In this document: piece by piece, positions 18,605-27,781 of the stretch
How positions within the stretch are numbered: position 1 is the stretch's first letter
Layout: every line of letters begins with the position of its first letter
Source of the DNA: Bacteroidota bacterium
Lineage (GTDB): Bacteria; Bacteroidota; Bacteroidia; NS11-12g; UBA9320
Reading direction: 5' to 3'
DNA: 64,000 bases
Assembly: GCA_002746305.1 (NCBI GenBank)
Contig: NVWV01000006.1
Coordinates: 124,001-188,000 of the forward strand
Position numbers and translations under genes: made by a program
Notes under the pieces: generated by a model
Databases searched by the model: none
What the model was told of the DNA's origin: nothing
What the model saw: the letters and a program-made list of their open reading frames with translations, nothing else

Positions 18605-19619
18605 ATTTCTTCTTTTTCTTGATAAAATATTGCCAAACAATGGAATCTGGATGCAGATAGACCTTACTATTTCCCAATTCCTTAATTAGTTTTCTTTTCT
18701 TTAACACAGAACCTAGGCTCATCCAAAAAGCAAAATGAGCCTTAAGAATTGTAATAACTAAAGAAGCTTTCCCGTCCAACAGAAATACAATGGCTGAAAT
18801 GCCATCTAAAACCATTCTCCAAATGATTAGGAAAAGCCAAAATGGTGAGCTACTATTTTTTGCCAATAAAAACAGATTGTTTCTAAAGTTCAAAAAGTAC
18901 TTTCGGTCTGAACCTTCGGCCAAAGTTCCTCCCCCAATGTGAAAGACTTCGGAAGCAGGCTGCACCTTAATGGAATACCCCATTCGCTGCAATCGCCAAC
19001 ATAAATCTATTTCTTCCATATGAGCAAAAAAATCAGCATCTAAACCTCTAGCCTTGTGATATAAGTCTGCTTGAATAAACATACAAGCTCCTGAGGCCCA
19101 AAATACATCTATGGCGTCATTGTACTGTCCGGCATCTTCTTCCAATGAATCAAAAACTCTTCCTCTACAAAAGGGATAACCCCATTTGTCTAAGAAACCT
19201 CCACTGGCTCCAGCATACTCAAACATTCTAGGCTCCTTGGCATCCAGTATCTTGGGTTGAATAGCTGCAATAGTCTTATCGCTTATTGCTAAATCTACCA
19301 ATGGTTTCAACCAATTTGGGGTAACCCGTACATCACTATTTAAAAGCACATAGTAGTCTGCTTCTATTTGATCCAAAGCCCAATTGTATCCACCGGCAAA
19401 ACCTAGATTCTTTTCAGATACCAAAAGACGTACTTCATTGAAATGACTTTTCGTAAATTCTACCGAATCATCTGTAGACGCATTATCAACCACCCATACT
19501 TCCTTGTTGGAGTAGTTTGTTTCTAGCACTCCTGGCAAAAAACGTTCTAATAGTGAACGTGTATTGTAATTGAGAATTACAATGGCAACCTTAGGTTGAA
19601 AATCGGCAAGACTGCTCAT
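18591..19619 (-). CDS. Family 2 glycosyltransferase (rhamnosyltransferase-like)
   Basis: This 342-residue GT2 enzyme has the N-terminal nucleotide-sugar fold: VAIVILNYN at about 11-19, WVVDNASTDDS, ENLGFAGGYNWAL, and the metal-binding LLNSDV around 93-98. An acceptor-region EEIDLCWRL motif supplies the likely catalytic acid. A C-terminal hydrophobic stretch (about 265-300) may attach it to the inner membrane. The pattern resembles WbbL-type rhamnosyltransferases used for surface polysaccharides; the actual sugar is not readable. Its ATG overlaps the stop of the upstream 121-residue gene by one base (TAATG). Confidence 0.85.
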   Translation of the reverse strand: MSSLADFQPKVAIVILNYNTRSLLERFLPGVLETNYSNKEVWVVDNASTDDSVEFTKSHFNEVRLLVSEKNLGFAGGYNWALDQIEADYYVLLNSDVRVTPNWLKPLVDLAISDKTIAAIQPKILDAKEPRMFEYAGASGGFLDKWGYPFCRGRVFDSLEEDAGQYNDAIDVFWASGACMFIQADLYHKARGLDADFFAHMEEIDLCWRLQRMGYSIKVQPASEVFHIGGGTLAEGSDRKYFLNFRNNLFLLAKNSSSPFWLFLIIWRMVLDGISAIVFLLDGKASLVITILKAHFAFWMSLGSVLKKRKLIKELGNSKVYLHPDSIVWQYFIKKKKKFTDL

Positions 19620-19984
19620 TAGTTTTTAGCCATAAAAACAAATCGCATACTCTCTGAATGAACCAATAGAATACAAAAGGAATCTGAGTTTGATTTCATT
19701 TTTGCTTTGAACTCCATTTTCTTATCATTCAAAATAATCTTTCGAGTTACCATTTCCTCTAAGGTACTTGCAGAAAAATTAAAGACTGAATTGTGGGTGT
19801 TTTTATCAATCACCTTTTGGGCAATTGTAATATCTTCTGAATGTGCTAAAAGAATGGGAAACTTTGAATATCCACCATCTATTATAGCAGTAACAGTCTC
19901 TTTGAGTTCCTTGCTCAAAGCTTTAATATCGCTTTCTAGACTTAAGAGAATTTCTTTCTCACTTTCTTCAATTGCATTTTGCAT
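19619..19984 (-). CDS. Hypothetical cytoplasmic protein coupled to a glycosyltransferase
   Basis: This 121-residue protein is not recognised. It has no signal or membrane helix. The first 35 residues are a charged helix, followed by alternating strands that read like a small alpha/beta fold. A near-match -7 box (CAacTTTG at 20009-20016, minus strand) lies 25 bases upstream of the ATG. The stop shares a base with the GT2 start codon, so it is translated immediately before the glycosyltransferase. Confidence 0.65.
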   Translation of the reverse strand: MQNAIEESEKEILLSLESDIKALSKELKETVTAIIDGGYSKFPILLAHSEDITIAQKVIDKNTHNSVFNFSASTLEEMVTRKIILNDKKMEFKAKMKSNSDSFCILLVHSESMRFVFMAKN

Positions 19985-20088
19985 TTTAATATGACAATTA
20001 TTCTAGTGCAAAGTTGATGATTTTAAATTGTTTTGCCTCTTTAATCACCTAAACATATTTCGTGAATACCGCCTATCTGCTTTTCGAT

Positions 20089-20096
20089 TAACTTTG
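20089..20096 (+). promoter_or_regulatory. -7 box of the three-gene cassette at 20.1-21.8 kb
   Basis: TAacTTTG, 16 bases before the ATG at 20113. No clear -33 TTTG is seen 19-21 bases upstream. Confidence 0.55.
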
Positions 20097-20112
20097 AACT
20101 ACTTTAGAAAAC

Positions 20113-20811
20113 ATGAAAAAATCAATTTTACTTTTAATTTTCATTGGATTATTTGTGACCAATACAAATGCTCAAGAGGAAGTAGTAGACATTAAAAAAG
20201 GTGATTATAACATCCTAAAATTTGATGCCTTGAACATGATGGGCATCGGAGTGCAAAAGCTCCATTTTGGTTATGAAATATCTCCAATGAGACAAAATGA
20301 GAGTAACCTTCCAACGATACAATTTAATCTTATCGCTCCTTTCAACAGCTTAAATGAAGATTTAGAAATAGACTTTGGCTTGGAGGCTGGGATCGAAATT
20401 CGTTTTTATCAGCATAGATCTAATAAAAAACAATTACTCGCTGAAGGCTTCTATTTCGGGGCTGGTTTGGACGGTGGAATGACTAAATTCGAATTGAATG
20501 ATGAATACACTCTCCACAATCAAGGTAATACAAAAATTAAGGAATTTACAGAATATGAAAGAGTAAGAACGGGAATTCACTTCTTACTTGGAGGACAATC
20601 TAAACTAGGAGAAAAATTGTACTTTGATGTTAATATGGGGCTTGGATGGAGCAATGTAAATGTAAAAGAATCCAACCCTGTTACTCTTGCAAGTAGAACT
20701 AAAGAAGGAGTAGATCTCAACCCTTTTTTACACTTGTACAATGAAGGAAAATCGCAACGGGTATATATTCCTATTAGTTTTGGACTAGGTTATAATTTTG
20801 GAAGCAAGTAA
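20113..20811 (+). CDS. Predicted outer-membrane beta-barrel protein, hypothetical
   Basis: This 232-residue protein has a clear signal peptide (cleavage near NAQ, residues 18-20). The mature part is a series of amphipathic strands rich in Gly and aromatic residues (FGLEAGIEIRFY, FYFGAGLDGG, IHFLLGGQ, FDVNMGLGW) and ends in YIPISFGLGYNFGSK, typical of small Bacteroidota outer-membrane barrels. No specific family is recognised. The last 14 bases overlap the start of the GNAT gene, and a third gene overlaps that one, so the three form a cassette. Confidence 0.7.
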   Translation: MKKSILLLIFIGLFVTNTNAQEEVVDIKKGDYNILKFDALNMMGIGVQKLHFGYEISPMRQNESNLPTIQFNLIAPFNSLNEDLEIDFGLEAGIEIRFYQHRSNKKQLLAEGFYFGAGLDGGMTKFELNDEYTLHNQGNTKIKEFTEYERVRTGIHFLLGGQSKLGEKLYFDVNMGLGWSNVNVKESNPVTLASRTKEGVDLNPFLHLYNEGKSQRVYIPISFGLGYNFGSK

Positions 20812-21301
20812 AGTTCAAATACACCCTGTATCTTCTTCTGAAGATATTGTGACTACCGCCAAGCTTGCGGCTGAAATATGGAAGCAACACTACACACCGA
20901 TTATTGGTGCTGCTCAGGTAACGTATATGTTGGACAAATTTCAATCAATAGATGTTATGACGCAACAAATCTCAGAAGGCTATCTCTATTACCTTCTGCG
21001 AGGGAACTCTCAGCTTGGCTATCTCTGCATTAAAGAAGAAGAAGAACAGTCTCTATTTATAAGCAAGATCTATTTAAAGGCCAATCAACGTGGAAATGGA
21101 TATGGGAAACAGATGATGGAATTTGCGATGAAAAAAGCATTGGAATTAAATCTTTCTCAACTTCGACTTACCGTCAATAAATACAACTCAAAAACTATTG
21201 CTGCGTATGAACGGATGGGATTCATTAAAAAAAGAGAAGTAGTGTTTGATATTGGGAATGGATATGTGATGGATGATTATGAAATGGTACTTAAACTATG
21301 A
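20798..21301 (+). CDS. GNAT-family N-acetyltransferase
   Basis: This 167-residue acetyl-CoA-dependent acyltransferase starts at TTG 20798, inside the preceding gene. The acetyl-CoA-binding motif A is visible as IYLKANQRGNGYGKQMMEFA (about 89-108), followed by LRLTVNKYNSKTIAAYERMGF, the typical motif B with the conserved Tyr. The N-terminal region (AAEIWKQHYTP) is typical of YjcF/Acetyltransf_1 enzymes. The substrate is unknown. It overlaps the next gene by four bases (ATGA). Confidence 0.85.
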   Translation: MEASKVQIHPVSSSEDIVTTAKLAAEIWKQHYTPIIGAAQVTYMLDKFQSIDVMTQQISEGYLYYLLRGNSQLGYLCIKEEEEQSLFISKIYLKANQRGNGYGKQMMEFAMKKALELNLSQLRLTVNKYNSKTIAAYERMGFIKKREVVFDIGNGYVMDDYEMVLKL

Positions 21302-21813
21302 AAATTAAGAATATTACAAAACTCACACTTACTTTTCTATTTTCAACAGTCTGTCTAGGGACTCATGCACAAGGGGTAAAATACTTAAAACTTGAATCAA
21401 AGGACCAGATTGGGATTGTCAAATCCTTTAAAATATTCTCGGAACAAAAAGTAACCGTAACAACAACGGGTAATCAAATTGTTTCAGGAAAAATAAATTT
21501 CATAACACAAGATTCGCTAAAAATCGGCAACGAATATTTCAGTTTCATTGATTTGAAGTACATTTCTTTTGCAAGAAGACGAAATAAGGCTCTTGCTCTT
21601 GGAGGAGTTGTTATAGGATCTGCCTCTATAATAATTGGAATCCGTTTAAGGCGTGAGGTTCCATCATTTTATAGTGACCCAATACAAAGAATAGACGCAA
21701 GTCTCCTAATATATACAGGTATTACATCCATAACTGCAAGTGGCGTAATGGGCACCCTAAAAACAAGAAATATACCTTTGAAACATTTCAACAGGACTCT
21801 AGTCCTTCGTTAA
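21298..21813 (+). CDS. Hypothetical exported protein with C-terminal hydrophobic segments
   Basis: This 171-residue protein is not recognised. It has a signal peptide ending at about THAQ (residues 22-25), a short beta-rich region (VTVTTTGNQIVSGKINFITQDSLKIG) that looks like an SH3/LSm-type barrel, and two hydrophobic stretches (about 101-115 and 137-153). It overlaps the GNAT stop by four bases and ends four bases before the convergent rlmD stop. Confidence 0.65.
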   Translation: MKIKNITKLTLTFLFSTVCLGTHAQGVKYLKLESKDQIGIVKSFKIFSEQKVTVTTTGNQIVSGKINFITQDSLKIGNEYFSFIDLKYISFARRRNKALALGGVVIGSASIIIGIRLRREVPSFYSDPIQRIDASLLIYTGITSITASGVMGTLKTRNIPLKHFNRTLVLR

Positions 21814-21817
21814 ACGC

Positions 21818-23221
21818 CTACCTCAATTCTAAAACAACCACATTCTCAGCATGATGAGTTTGTGGAAACATATCAACTGCTTGACTTTTAGTTACTTTGT
21901 ATACAGAATCCAACATGGCTAGATCACGGGCTTGTGTAGCAGGATTACAACTTACATAAACTATTTTAGGAGCAGCTATTTGTGCTAGATACTCTACTAC
22001 CTTTGGATGCATTCCACTTCTTGGAGGATCTGTGATAATAATGTCTGGCTTACCGTGCTTAGCATAAAACTCCGGATTAAAAACATCTTTCATGTCTCCT
22101 GCTAAAAACTCAGTATTACTGATATCATTCAATTTAGCATTCTCATTTGCAGCTACGATTGCCTCTTCCACAATCTCCACTCCTATTGCCTTCTTGGCTT
22201 TTGTAGCAGCTACACACGTAATTGTTCCTGTTCCGCAGTACAGATCATATACTACATCCGTTGGTTGAATATCTGCAAAATCCATTGCTACCTCATACAG
22301 CTTCTCTGCTTGTACTGGATTGGTTTGAAAAAAGGATTTTGGAGATATATTAAACTTTAAGCCGCACAATTCTTCTTGAATATCGAAACTGCCACTGAAA
22401 CGAATAAACTCTTGATCAAACGTGCTGTCGTTTAACTTCTCATTGATACAATAGTTTAATGCTGCTGGATCAAATTTATCTTGAATAGCTTGAAGTAGAT
22501 TCTTTATTTTTTCATCTTCATTCTTTGCAAAAATTACATTCACCATCCAGTCCCCTGATTTAGTATTTCTCAACATCAAGTTTCGCATAAGTCCCGTATG
22601 CTCTCTTAAGTCGTAGAAAGTATGCTCATTTGTTATGCAATACTCATATACAAAGTTTCGAATGTTATTCCCCATATCATCCTGCAACCAGCATTTATTG
22701 ATAGCTAAGACTTTATCAAATCTTCCTGGTGCATGAAATCCTAAAGCATTGGTATGCGGCAAGTCTTCCAATTGCTCATCTTCGTATAACCATCTCTTGT
22801 TCGAGAAGGTGTACTCCATTTTATTGCGATAGAACTGTTGCTCTTTCGCACCTATAATGGGTAGTGTTTCAGCAACCTCTACTTTACCAATACGTTGGAG
22901 ACAATCCTGTGCCCATGTATCTTTAAGTTCTGCTTGACTTGCATATTCTATATGTTGCCACTTGCACCCTCCACAAACACCATAATGCTCGCAAAAAGGT
23001 TCTTTCCTTAGAGATGATTCTTTATGAATTTCAGTAATTTTTGCTAGGCTAAACTTCTTCTTACGACCCACTATTCGGATATCTACGATATCACCTGGAG
23101 CACCATATTTTACGAATATTACCTTACCTTCAATCTTAGCTAATGCATGACCTTCGCCACCAGCTGCTAGCAGTTCTACATTTTCAAAATGCATCTGCTT
23201 ATCCTTTTTACGTCTTGCCAA
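21818..23221 (-). CDS. rlmD: 23S rRNA (uracil-5)-methyltransferase, RlmD/RumA family
   Basis: This 467-residue SAM-dependent enzyme makes 5-methyluridine in 23S rRNA. An N-terminal TRAM domain (about 12-65) is followed by an iron-sulfur site with Cys77, Cys83 and Cys86 in CEHYGVCGGCKW and a further Cys downstream. The SAM site is YDLYCGTGT, then TDPPRSGMHP, and the catalytic cysteine lies in YVSCNPAT. The start is a TTG at 23221, giving MARRKKDK. It follows the thioredoxin-like gene by six bases and is probably cotranscribed with it. Confidence 0.9.
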   Translation of the reverse strand: MARRKKDKQMHFENVELLAAGGEGHALAKIEGKVIFVKYGAPGDIVDIRIVGRKKKFSLAKITEIHKESSLRKEPFCEHYGVCGGCKWQHIEYASQAELKDTWAQDCLQRIGKVEVAETLPIIGAKEQQFYRNKMEYTFSNKRWLYEDEQLEDLPHTNALGFHAPGRFDKVLAINKCWLQDDMGNNIRNFVYEYCITNEHTFYDLREHTGLMRNLMLRNTKSGDWMVNVIFAKNEDEKIKNLLQAIQDKFDPAALNYCINEKLNDSTFDQEFIRFSGSFDIQEELCGLKFNISPKSFFQTNPVQAEKLYEVAMDFADIQPTDVVYDLYCGTGTITCVAATKAKKAIGVEIVEEAIVAANENAKLNDISNTEFLAGDMKDVFNPEFYAKHGKPDIIITDPPRSGMHPKVVEYLAQIAAPKIVYVSCNPATQARDLAMLDSVYKVTKSQAVDMFPQTHHAENVVVLELR

Positions 23222-23227
23222 TTTTAT

Positions 23228-23716
23228 TTATGGTGTTTTTTTTGTCAATGATTTTTGGTAACGTTCAACATTATCCAAAATTTCAATTAAATCTTTTACG
23301 TCTTTGTAACCTGCTACTTGAAACATCTTCTTGTTTTGCGGCACAAAATAGAAAAAAGTGGGATACCCTGAAGGCTTATTGTTAGATAGCCCCATTAATA
23401 ATTGACGTCCACTTACAGAATCCGTCGCACCAATATTGTATTTACCTGGTAATTCCGGGTTGAATTTAATGGCGACATACTTTTCATTAATCCTGTCAAT
23501 TACTCTTTGGTTGGTAAACGTCTTCTTATCCATCACCTTGCACCATCCACACCATTCGGTATAACAATCTATTATTGCGATTTTACCTTCATTTTGAGCA
23601 AGAGCAAATCCCGTATTGAAATCTACCCAATTTATCTTCCCTTCTTGCACATCATTGGGAGAACTTGCTCCTAATAAAAGAGGAAGGAGTATCAGCAATT
23701 TGAAAGTATTCTTCAT
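23228..23716 (-). CDS. Exported thioredoxin-like protein (CGWC)
   Basis: This 162-residue protein has an N-terminal hydrophobic signal (about 5-18) and a thioredoxin fold with the active site CGWC at 56-59 in CYTEWCGWC. A later YPTF cis-proline segment lies at about 128-131. It is periplasmic, of the Thioredoxin_7/DUF255-like type, with Lys-Val-Met after the active site. The cofactor partner is unknown. It precedes rlmD by six bases in an apparent two-gene operon; the pairing of an envelope redox protein with an iron-sulfur RNA methyltransferase has no obvious logic. Confidence 0.82.
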   Translation of the reverse strand: MKNTFKLLILLPLLLGASSPNDVQEGKINWVDFNTGFALAQNEGKIAIIDCYTEWCGWCKVMDKKTFTNQRVIDRINEKYVAIKFNPELPGKYNIGATDSVSGRQLLMGLSNNKPSGYPTFFYFVPQNKKMFQVAGYKDVKDLIEILDNVERYQKSLTKKTP

Positions 23717-23725
23717 TTGTTACCA

Positions 23726-23733
23726 CAAAAATA
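23726..23733 (-). promoter_or_regulatory. -7 box of the thioredoxin-like / rlmD operon
   Basis: On the minus strand 23733-23726 reads TAttTTTG, 9 bases before the ATG at 23716. Confidence 0.6.
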
Positions 23734-23794
23734 ACTTAATCCCAACCGTTTTATTATGCCTTTTCTTAATTTTACACTTTCTTGAAACAAGATT

Positions 23795-24418
23795 TTGCTA
23801 GACTCCAACAACCAAGACACATCAAAATTCACACTTGAAGGTAGTATTCATGGCAAACCCATTTCCACCTATATTCAAGAGCAAATAGAGACTAGCAGAA
23901 GAAAACCACGAATTATAATAGCTGTACTTTCCGTTATTGCGACTTCCGCATTTATCTGGGGAGCTGTGAGTCAATACCGGCTACAGTCTCAGCATGATGA
24001 AGTTATAAAACTTCATGAATACAAAAACGCTTTACATGAATCCTTACAAAGTGCTGAGTCCTTAGAGACTATTAAGGACTCCATGGAAAATACCATTTAT
24101 AGATTAAAAACTGAGAATGACCTTTTAATGGAAAACACGGAGCCTCCATTAGGAGTATTTTTCGAGGTTCAAATAGGTTCATTCAGTCACTTCAACTTAG
24201 ACAGTTACAATAAGAACTTGGCTAACTTAAGACAGGAAAAGTACGATGGAAAGACCAAATTCTTACTTGGCAGATTTAAGTCTTTTAAAAAAGCACTAGT
24301 TTTTGAACACGATTTAAAACGAATGGGAATAATTAATGCTTTTATTGTTGGCAGAATAGATGACCAAATCGTGACCTATAAAGAGGCACTTGAGGCTATC
24401 AACCAAAGCAACAAATAG
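23795..24418 (+). CDS. Membrane-anchored protein with a SPOR-like C-terminal domain
   Basis: This 207-residue protein starts at TTG 23795. A single transmembrane helix at about 39-59 is followed by a coiled coil (about 64-110). The C-terminal region (about 118-195) begins FFEVQIGSF, contains FLLGRFKSFKKAL and ends FIVGRIDDQ, which is the strand-helix pattern of SPOR peptidoglycan-binding domains. A septal or cell-wall role is therefore suggested but not proven. The next gene is a DUF4175 protein whose -7 box lies just after this stop. Confidence 0.7.
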   Translation: MLDSNNQDTSKFTLEGSIHGKPISTYIQEQIETSRRKPRIIIAVLSVIATSAFIWGAVSQYRLQSQHDEVIKLHEYKNALHESLQSAESLETIKDSMENTIYRLKTENDLLMENTEPPLGVFFEVQIGSFSHFNLDSYNKNLANLRQEKYDGKTKFLLGRFKSFKKALVFEHDLKRMGIINAFIVGRIDDQIVTYKEALEAINQSNK

Positions 24419-24420
24419 CC

Positions 24421-24428
24421 TATTTTTG
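24421..24428 (+). promoter_or_regulatory. -7 box of the DUF4175 gene
   Basis: TAttTTTG, 25 bases before the GTG start at 24454 and immediately after the stop of the SPOR-like gene. Confidence 0.6.
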
Positions 24429-24453
24429 CGTTAAACTCATGTTATAAAAACAA

Positions 24454-27400
24454 GTGCAGAAGAATTCTCTAATACATAAACTGGAAGGCTTTATCAAAAA
24501 GTACTATCAGAACCAGCTACTTAAAGGAACCATACTGGGCATATCACTGATTCTACTGGCCTTTTTTGCCCTTAGTTTTTTTGAATATTTTGGAAGATTT
24601 AGCATAGGTACCCGTACCACTTTATTTTACACTTATATCCTCATGTCATTGGGTGTTTTAGGTTGGTATATAATTAGACCGATACTTGGTCTAGTAAATG
24701 TTTCCCGAAAATTCGGAATTAAGCAAGCCTCGGCACTCATAGGGAGTCACTTTCCAGAGGTAAAGGACAAATTGTTAAATACACTGCAACTACAAGCGGA
24801 GGCTCAAAGCCAAGACAATCAATTGCTACTTGCTAGTATTGACCAACGAGTTTCTCAACTGAGTCCTGTCCCTTTTGCAAATGCCATTGCATTTAAGAAA
24901 AATTTGAAGTATGTAAAGTACGCTCTATTACCTGCATTTGCACTTGGCTTTATACTACTGGTAAGTCCTGGATTCAAAAAGAGTTCTGAACGTGTAGTCA
25001 ATTTCAATCGGCATTTTGAGATAGAAGCTCCTTTTACTTTCAATTCCAATATTGAAAATCAGCAAGCTATTCAAAATCAAAACATTACAGTTCCCCTTTT
25101 ACTGGATGGTTTAGAAATACCAAAAGATGCCTATATCCACATTGGTAAACAACGGTATAAGATGAGGTCTAATAAATCGGGAGAGTTCAATTACGTAGTT
25201 AATAATATTCAAAAAACCGAGAACATCTACTTTGAAGCAGGAGGTTTTGAAAGCAAAGAATACAAAATCGACATCGCATTAAAACCAAGTCTTATTGGCT
25301 ATAGTGCCACTATTACCTATCCAAGATATTTAGGCATTGCTCCAGAAACAATTCGAAATATTGGAGAACTTAGTGTACCACAAGGAACCCAAATTCAATG
25401 GAACTTTGATACTAAAAATGTCGAGAATATTTTGGTAGCTCCTGACAATCTAGTTTTAAAACCTAGCAGTAATAAGGCTTCATTTAATAGGAGATTTATG
25501 ACCTCTACTTTACTGAAAGTTAAAACCAAGAACAAAGAAGTAGCTGAAGGAGATTCTGTGTTTTATCAAATTAATGTAATCCCTGACGAGTTTCCTCAAA
25601 TAGCAGTAGAACGAAAAGAAGATAGTTTAAGCAATAAAACATTTTATTTTTTAGGAGATATTAGTGATGATCACGGATTCAGTAAACTACAATTTCACTA
25701 TAAATTCACTAAGTCCGATTCGCTTGAAAACCAGAGCAAGGCGGGGATACTTCCCATTAAAATAGACCCAAGTCTAGGAAATCAGAATTTCTACCACTAC
25801 TGGAGTCTAGATGCTCTTAATGTACAAGCAGAAGATGAAATAGAATATTATTTTACAGTGTGGGATAACGATGGAGTAAACGGAGCGAAACCTACAAAAA
25901 CTGCAACTAGTACTTATAGGGCTCCTTCGTTAAAAGAATTAAAAGAGCAAACTGAAGAGGCAAATAAAGAAATTAAAAGTTCAATGGCCGGGGCACAAGC
26001 GGATGCTGCTGAACTGGAAAAAGAAATCAATAGCATCGAGAAAATGCTAACCGAAAAAAAGAACTTGGACTGGAACGATAAAAAGAAAATTCAGGACTTA
26101 CTCGATAAGCAAAAAGCACTTGAAGAAAAGATTAGAGCTGCTATTGACAAGAACCTTGAAAAAAATCGAAAAGAACAAGAATTCACGCCTATACAAGAAG
26201 ATATTCTTGAGAAACAAAAGTTGCTTGAAGAGTTGATGGAAGAAGTCTTAGATGACGAAACCAAAAAGTTAATGGAAAAGATCCAAGAACTTCTTGACAA
26301 AAACCAGAAAAACGAGCTTCAAGAAGCATTGGAAGATTTTAAGTTTAGTGAAAAGGAAATGAGCAAGGAAATGGATCGAATGCTGGAACTATTCAAAGAA
26401 CTTGAGCTAGAACAGAAGCTAAATGAGACCATAGAAAAACTTAATAAACTTGCTAAAAAAGAAAAGGAATTAAGCGAGAAGGCGAAGAAAGAGAAGGGTA
26501 AAAGTGAAGACCTTCAGAAGAAACAAGAAGATCTAAAAAAGGAATTCGATGATGTAAAAAAAGATCTGGAAGACATTCAAAAAAAGAATAATGATTTAGA
26601 GACTCCTTTAGAGCTAAGCGACCAGAAAGAACAAAAAGAGAGTATTTCTGAGAAAATGGATGATGCCAAAGAGAAATCTGGTAAAGGTAAAAATAAAGAA
26701 GCATCTGAAAGCATGGAAGACGCTGCCGAAAAAATGAAGGAAATGGCAGAAAAAATGCAACAGGAAATGGAGGAATCATACGAGGAACAGCAAGAAGAAG
26801 ATTACAATAACCTCCGCCAAATTCTAGAGAACTTGGTGCAATTATCCTTTGATCAAGAAGAAGTCATAGAAGGCTTTAAGGAGAATAAACGATATAGCCC
26901 AGTTTATGTAGAACTTCGTCAAAAACAACGTAAGATTAAGGATGAGACAAAGATGGTCGAAGATTCTCTGCTAGCCTTAAGTAAGCGTAATATTCAAATC
27001 CAGTCTTTTGTAAATGGAGAAGTTGCTAAGGTCAATGATAATTTAAACAAGTCTCTTAAGTATTTGGGTGAACGATATACCAACAACGCTATCGTACATC
27101 AACAGTATGCTATGACGGGCTACAATAATCTTGCATTAATGTTGAGTGAGTCCCTCAAGAACATGCAAGATCAAATGAAGGCTGACAAACAAAATAAAGG
27201 CAAGCCAAAAAAACAATGTAAAAAACCTGGAAGCAGTGGCAAAAAAGGAAACAAACCCAAAAAGCCAAATGCCAATGCAATTAAAAAAATGCAGCAAGAA
27301 CTTGCCAAGCAAATAAAGGAATTACAAGAAGGACAGAAGAGCGGAAAAGGTAAACCAGGCAGCAAAGAATTTGCACAAATGGCTGAACAACAGTCTGCTA

Positions 27401-27777
27401 TCCGAAAAAAAATGCAGGAATTAAACGCTAAACTTCAGAAAGAAGGAAAAGGTGGCAGTTTGGGCGATTTAAAAAGAACGCAAGACCTAATGGATGATCT
27501 AGAAGAAGACTTGTACAACAAGCGACTTAATAGTCAAACGTTAAAAAAACTCAATCAAATTGAGATAAAGCTTAGTGAACATGAGCGGGCTGAACGGGAG
27601 CAAGAACAAGATGATAAAAGAACTTCAAATGAAGGGCAAGAACAGGAAAGACCCATTCCTCCAAGCATAAAAAAATACTTAGAACAAAAGAAAAAGGAAA
27701 CTGAACTTCTAAGAAATGTATCTCCAGAATTACAACCCTACTATCAAAAGAAGGTTAAAGAATACTTCGCCGACTAG
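24454..27777 (+). CDS. DUF4175 family membrane protein with long charged coiled coils
   Basis: This 1107-residue protein starts at GTG 24454. Three transmembrane helices occur near the N-terminus (about 24-44, 54-74 and 156-174). A beta-rich region (about 190-470) follows, then more than 500 residues of Lys/Glu-rich coiled coil (about 490-780 and 935-1100). A Lys/Gly/Pro-rich low-complexity linker lies at about 905-935. This is the layout of DUF4175, a Bacteroidota family of unknown function. It should be inner-membrane anchored with the beta region periplasmic. Its stop is four bases from the convergent lptB stop. Confidence 0.85.
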   Translation: MQKNSLIHKLEGFIKKYYQNQLLKGTILGISLILLAFFALSFFEYFGRFSIGTRTTLFYTYILMSLGVLGWYIIRPILGLVNVSRKFGIKQASALIGSHFPEVKDKLLNTLQLQAEAQSQDNQLLLASIDQRVSQLSPVPFANAIAFKKNLKYVKYALLPAFALGFILLVSPGFKKSSERVVNFNRHFEIEAPFTFNSNIENQQAIQNQNITVPLLLDGLEIPKDAYIHIGKQRYKMRSNKSGEFNYVVNNIQKTENIYFEAGGFESKEYKIDIALKPSLIGYSATITYPRYLGIAPETIRNIGELSVPQGTQIQWNFDTKNVENILVAPDNLVLKPSSNKASFNRRFMTSTLLKVKTKNKEVAEGDSVFYQINVIPDEFPQIAVERKEDSLSNKTFYFLGDISDDHGFSKLQFHYKFTKSDSLENQSKAGILPIKIDPSLGNQNFYHYWSLDALNVQAEDEIEYYFTVWDNDGVNGAKPTKTATSTYRAPSLKELKEQTEEANKEIKSSMAGAQADAAELEKEINSIEKMLTEKKNLDWNDKKKIQDLLDKQKALEEKIRAAIDKNLEKNRKEQEFTPIQEDILEKQKLLEELMEEVLDDETKKLMEKIQELLDKNQKNELQEALEDFKFSEKEMSKEMDRMLELFKELELEQKLNETIEKLNKLAKKEKELSEKAKKEKGKSEDLQKKQEDLKKEFDDVKKDLEDIQKKNNDLETPLELSDQKEQKESISEKMDDAKEKSGKGKNKEASESMEDAAEKMKEMAEKMQQEMEESYEEQQEEDYNNLRQILENLVQLSFDQEEVIEGFKENKRYSPVYVELRQKQRKIKDETKMVEDSLLALSKRNIQIQSFVNGEVAKVNDNLNKSLKYLGERYTNNAIVHQQYAMTGYNNLALMLSESLKNMQDQMKADKQNKGKPKKQCKKPGSSGKKGNKPKKPNANAIKKMQQELAKQIKELQEGQKSGKGKPGSKEFAQMAEQQSAIRKKMQELNAKLQKEGKGGSLGDLKRTQDLMDDLEEDLYNKRLNSQTLKKLNQIEIKLSEHERAEREQEQDDKRTSNEGQEQERPIPPSIKKYLEQKKKETELLRNVSPELQPYYQKKVKEYFAD

Positions 27778-27781
27778 TTAA

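Noticed and set aside
26453..26779. Leftward 108-codon frame inside the DUF4175 gene
   Set aside because: It is the antisense of a Lys/Glu-rich coiled coil, which yields Phe/Leu/Ser-rich open frames without gene signals.
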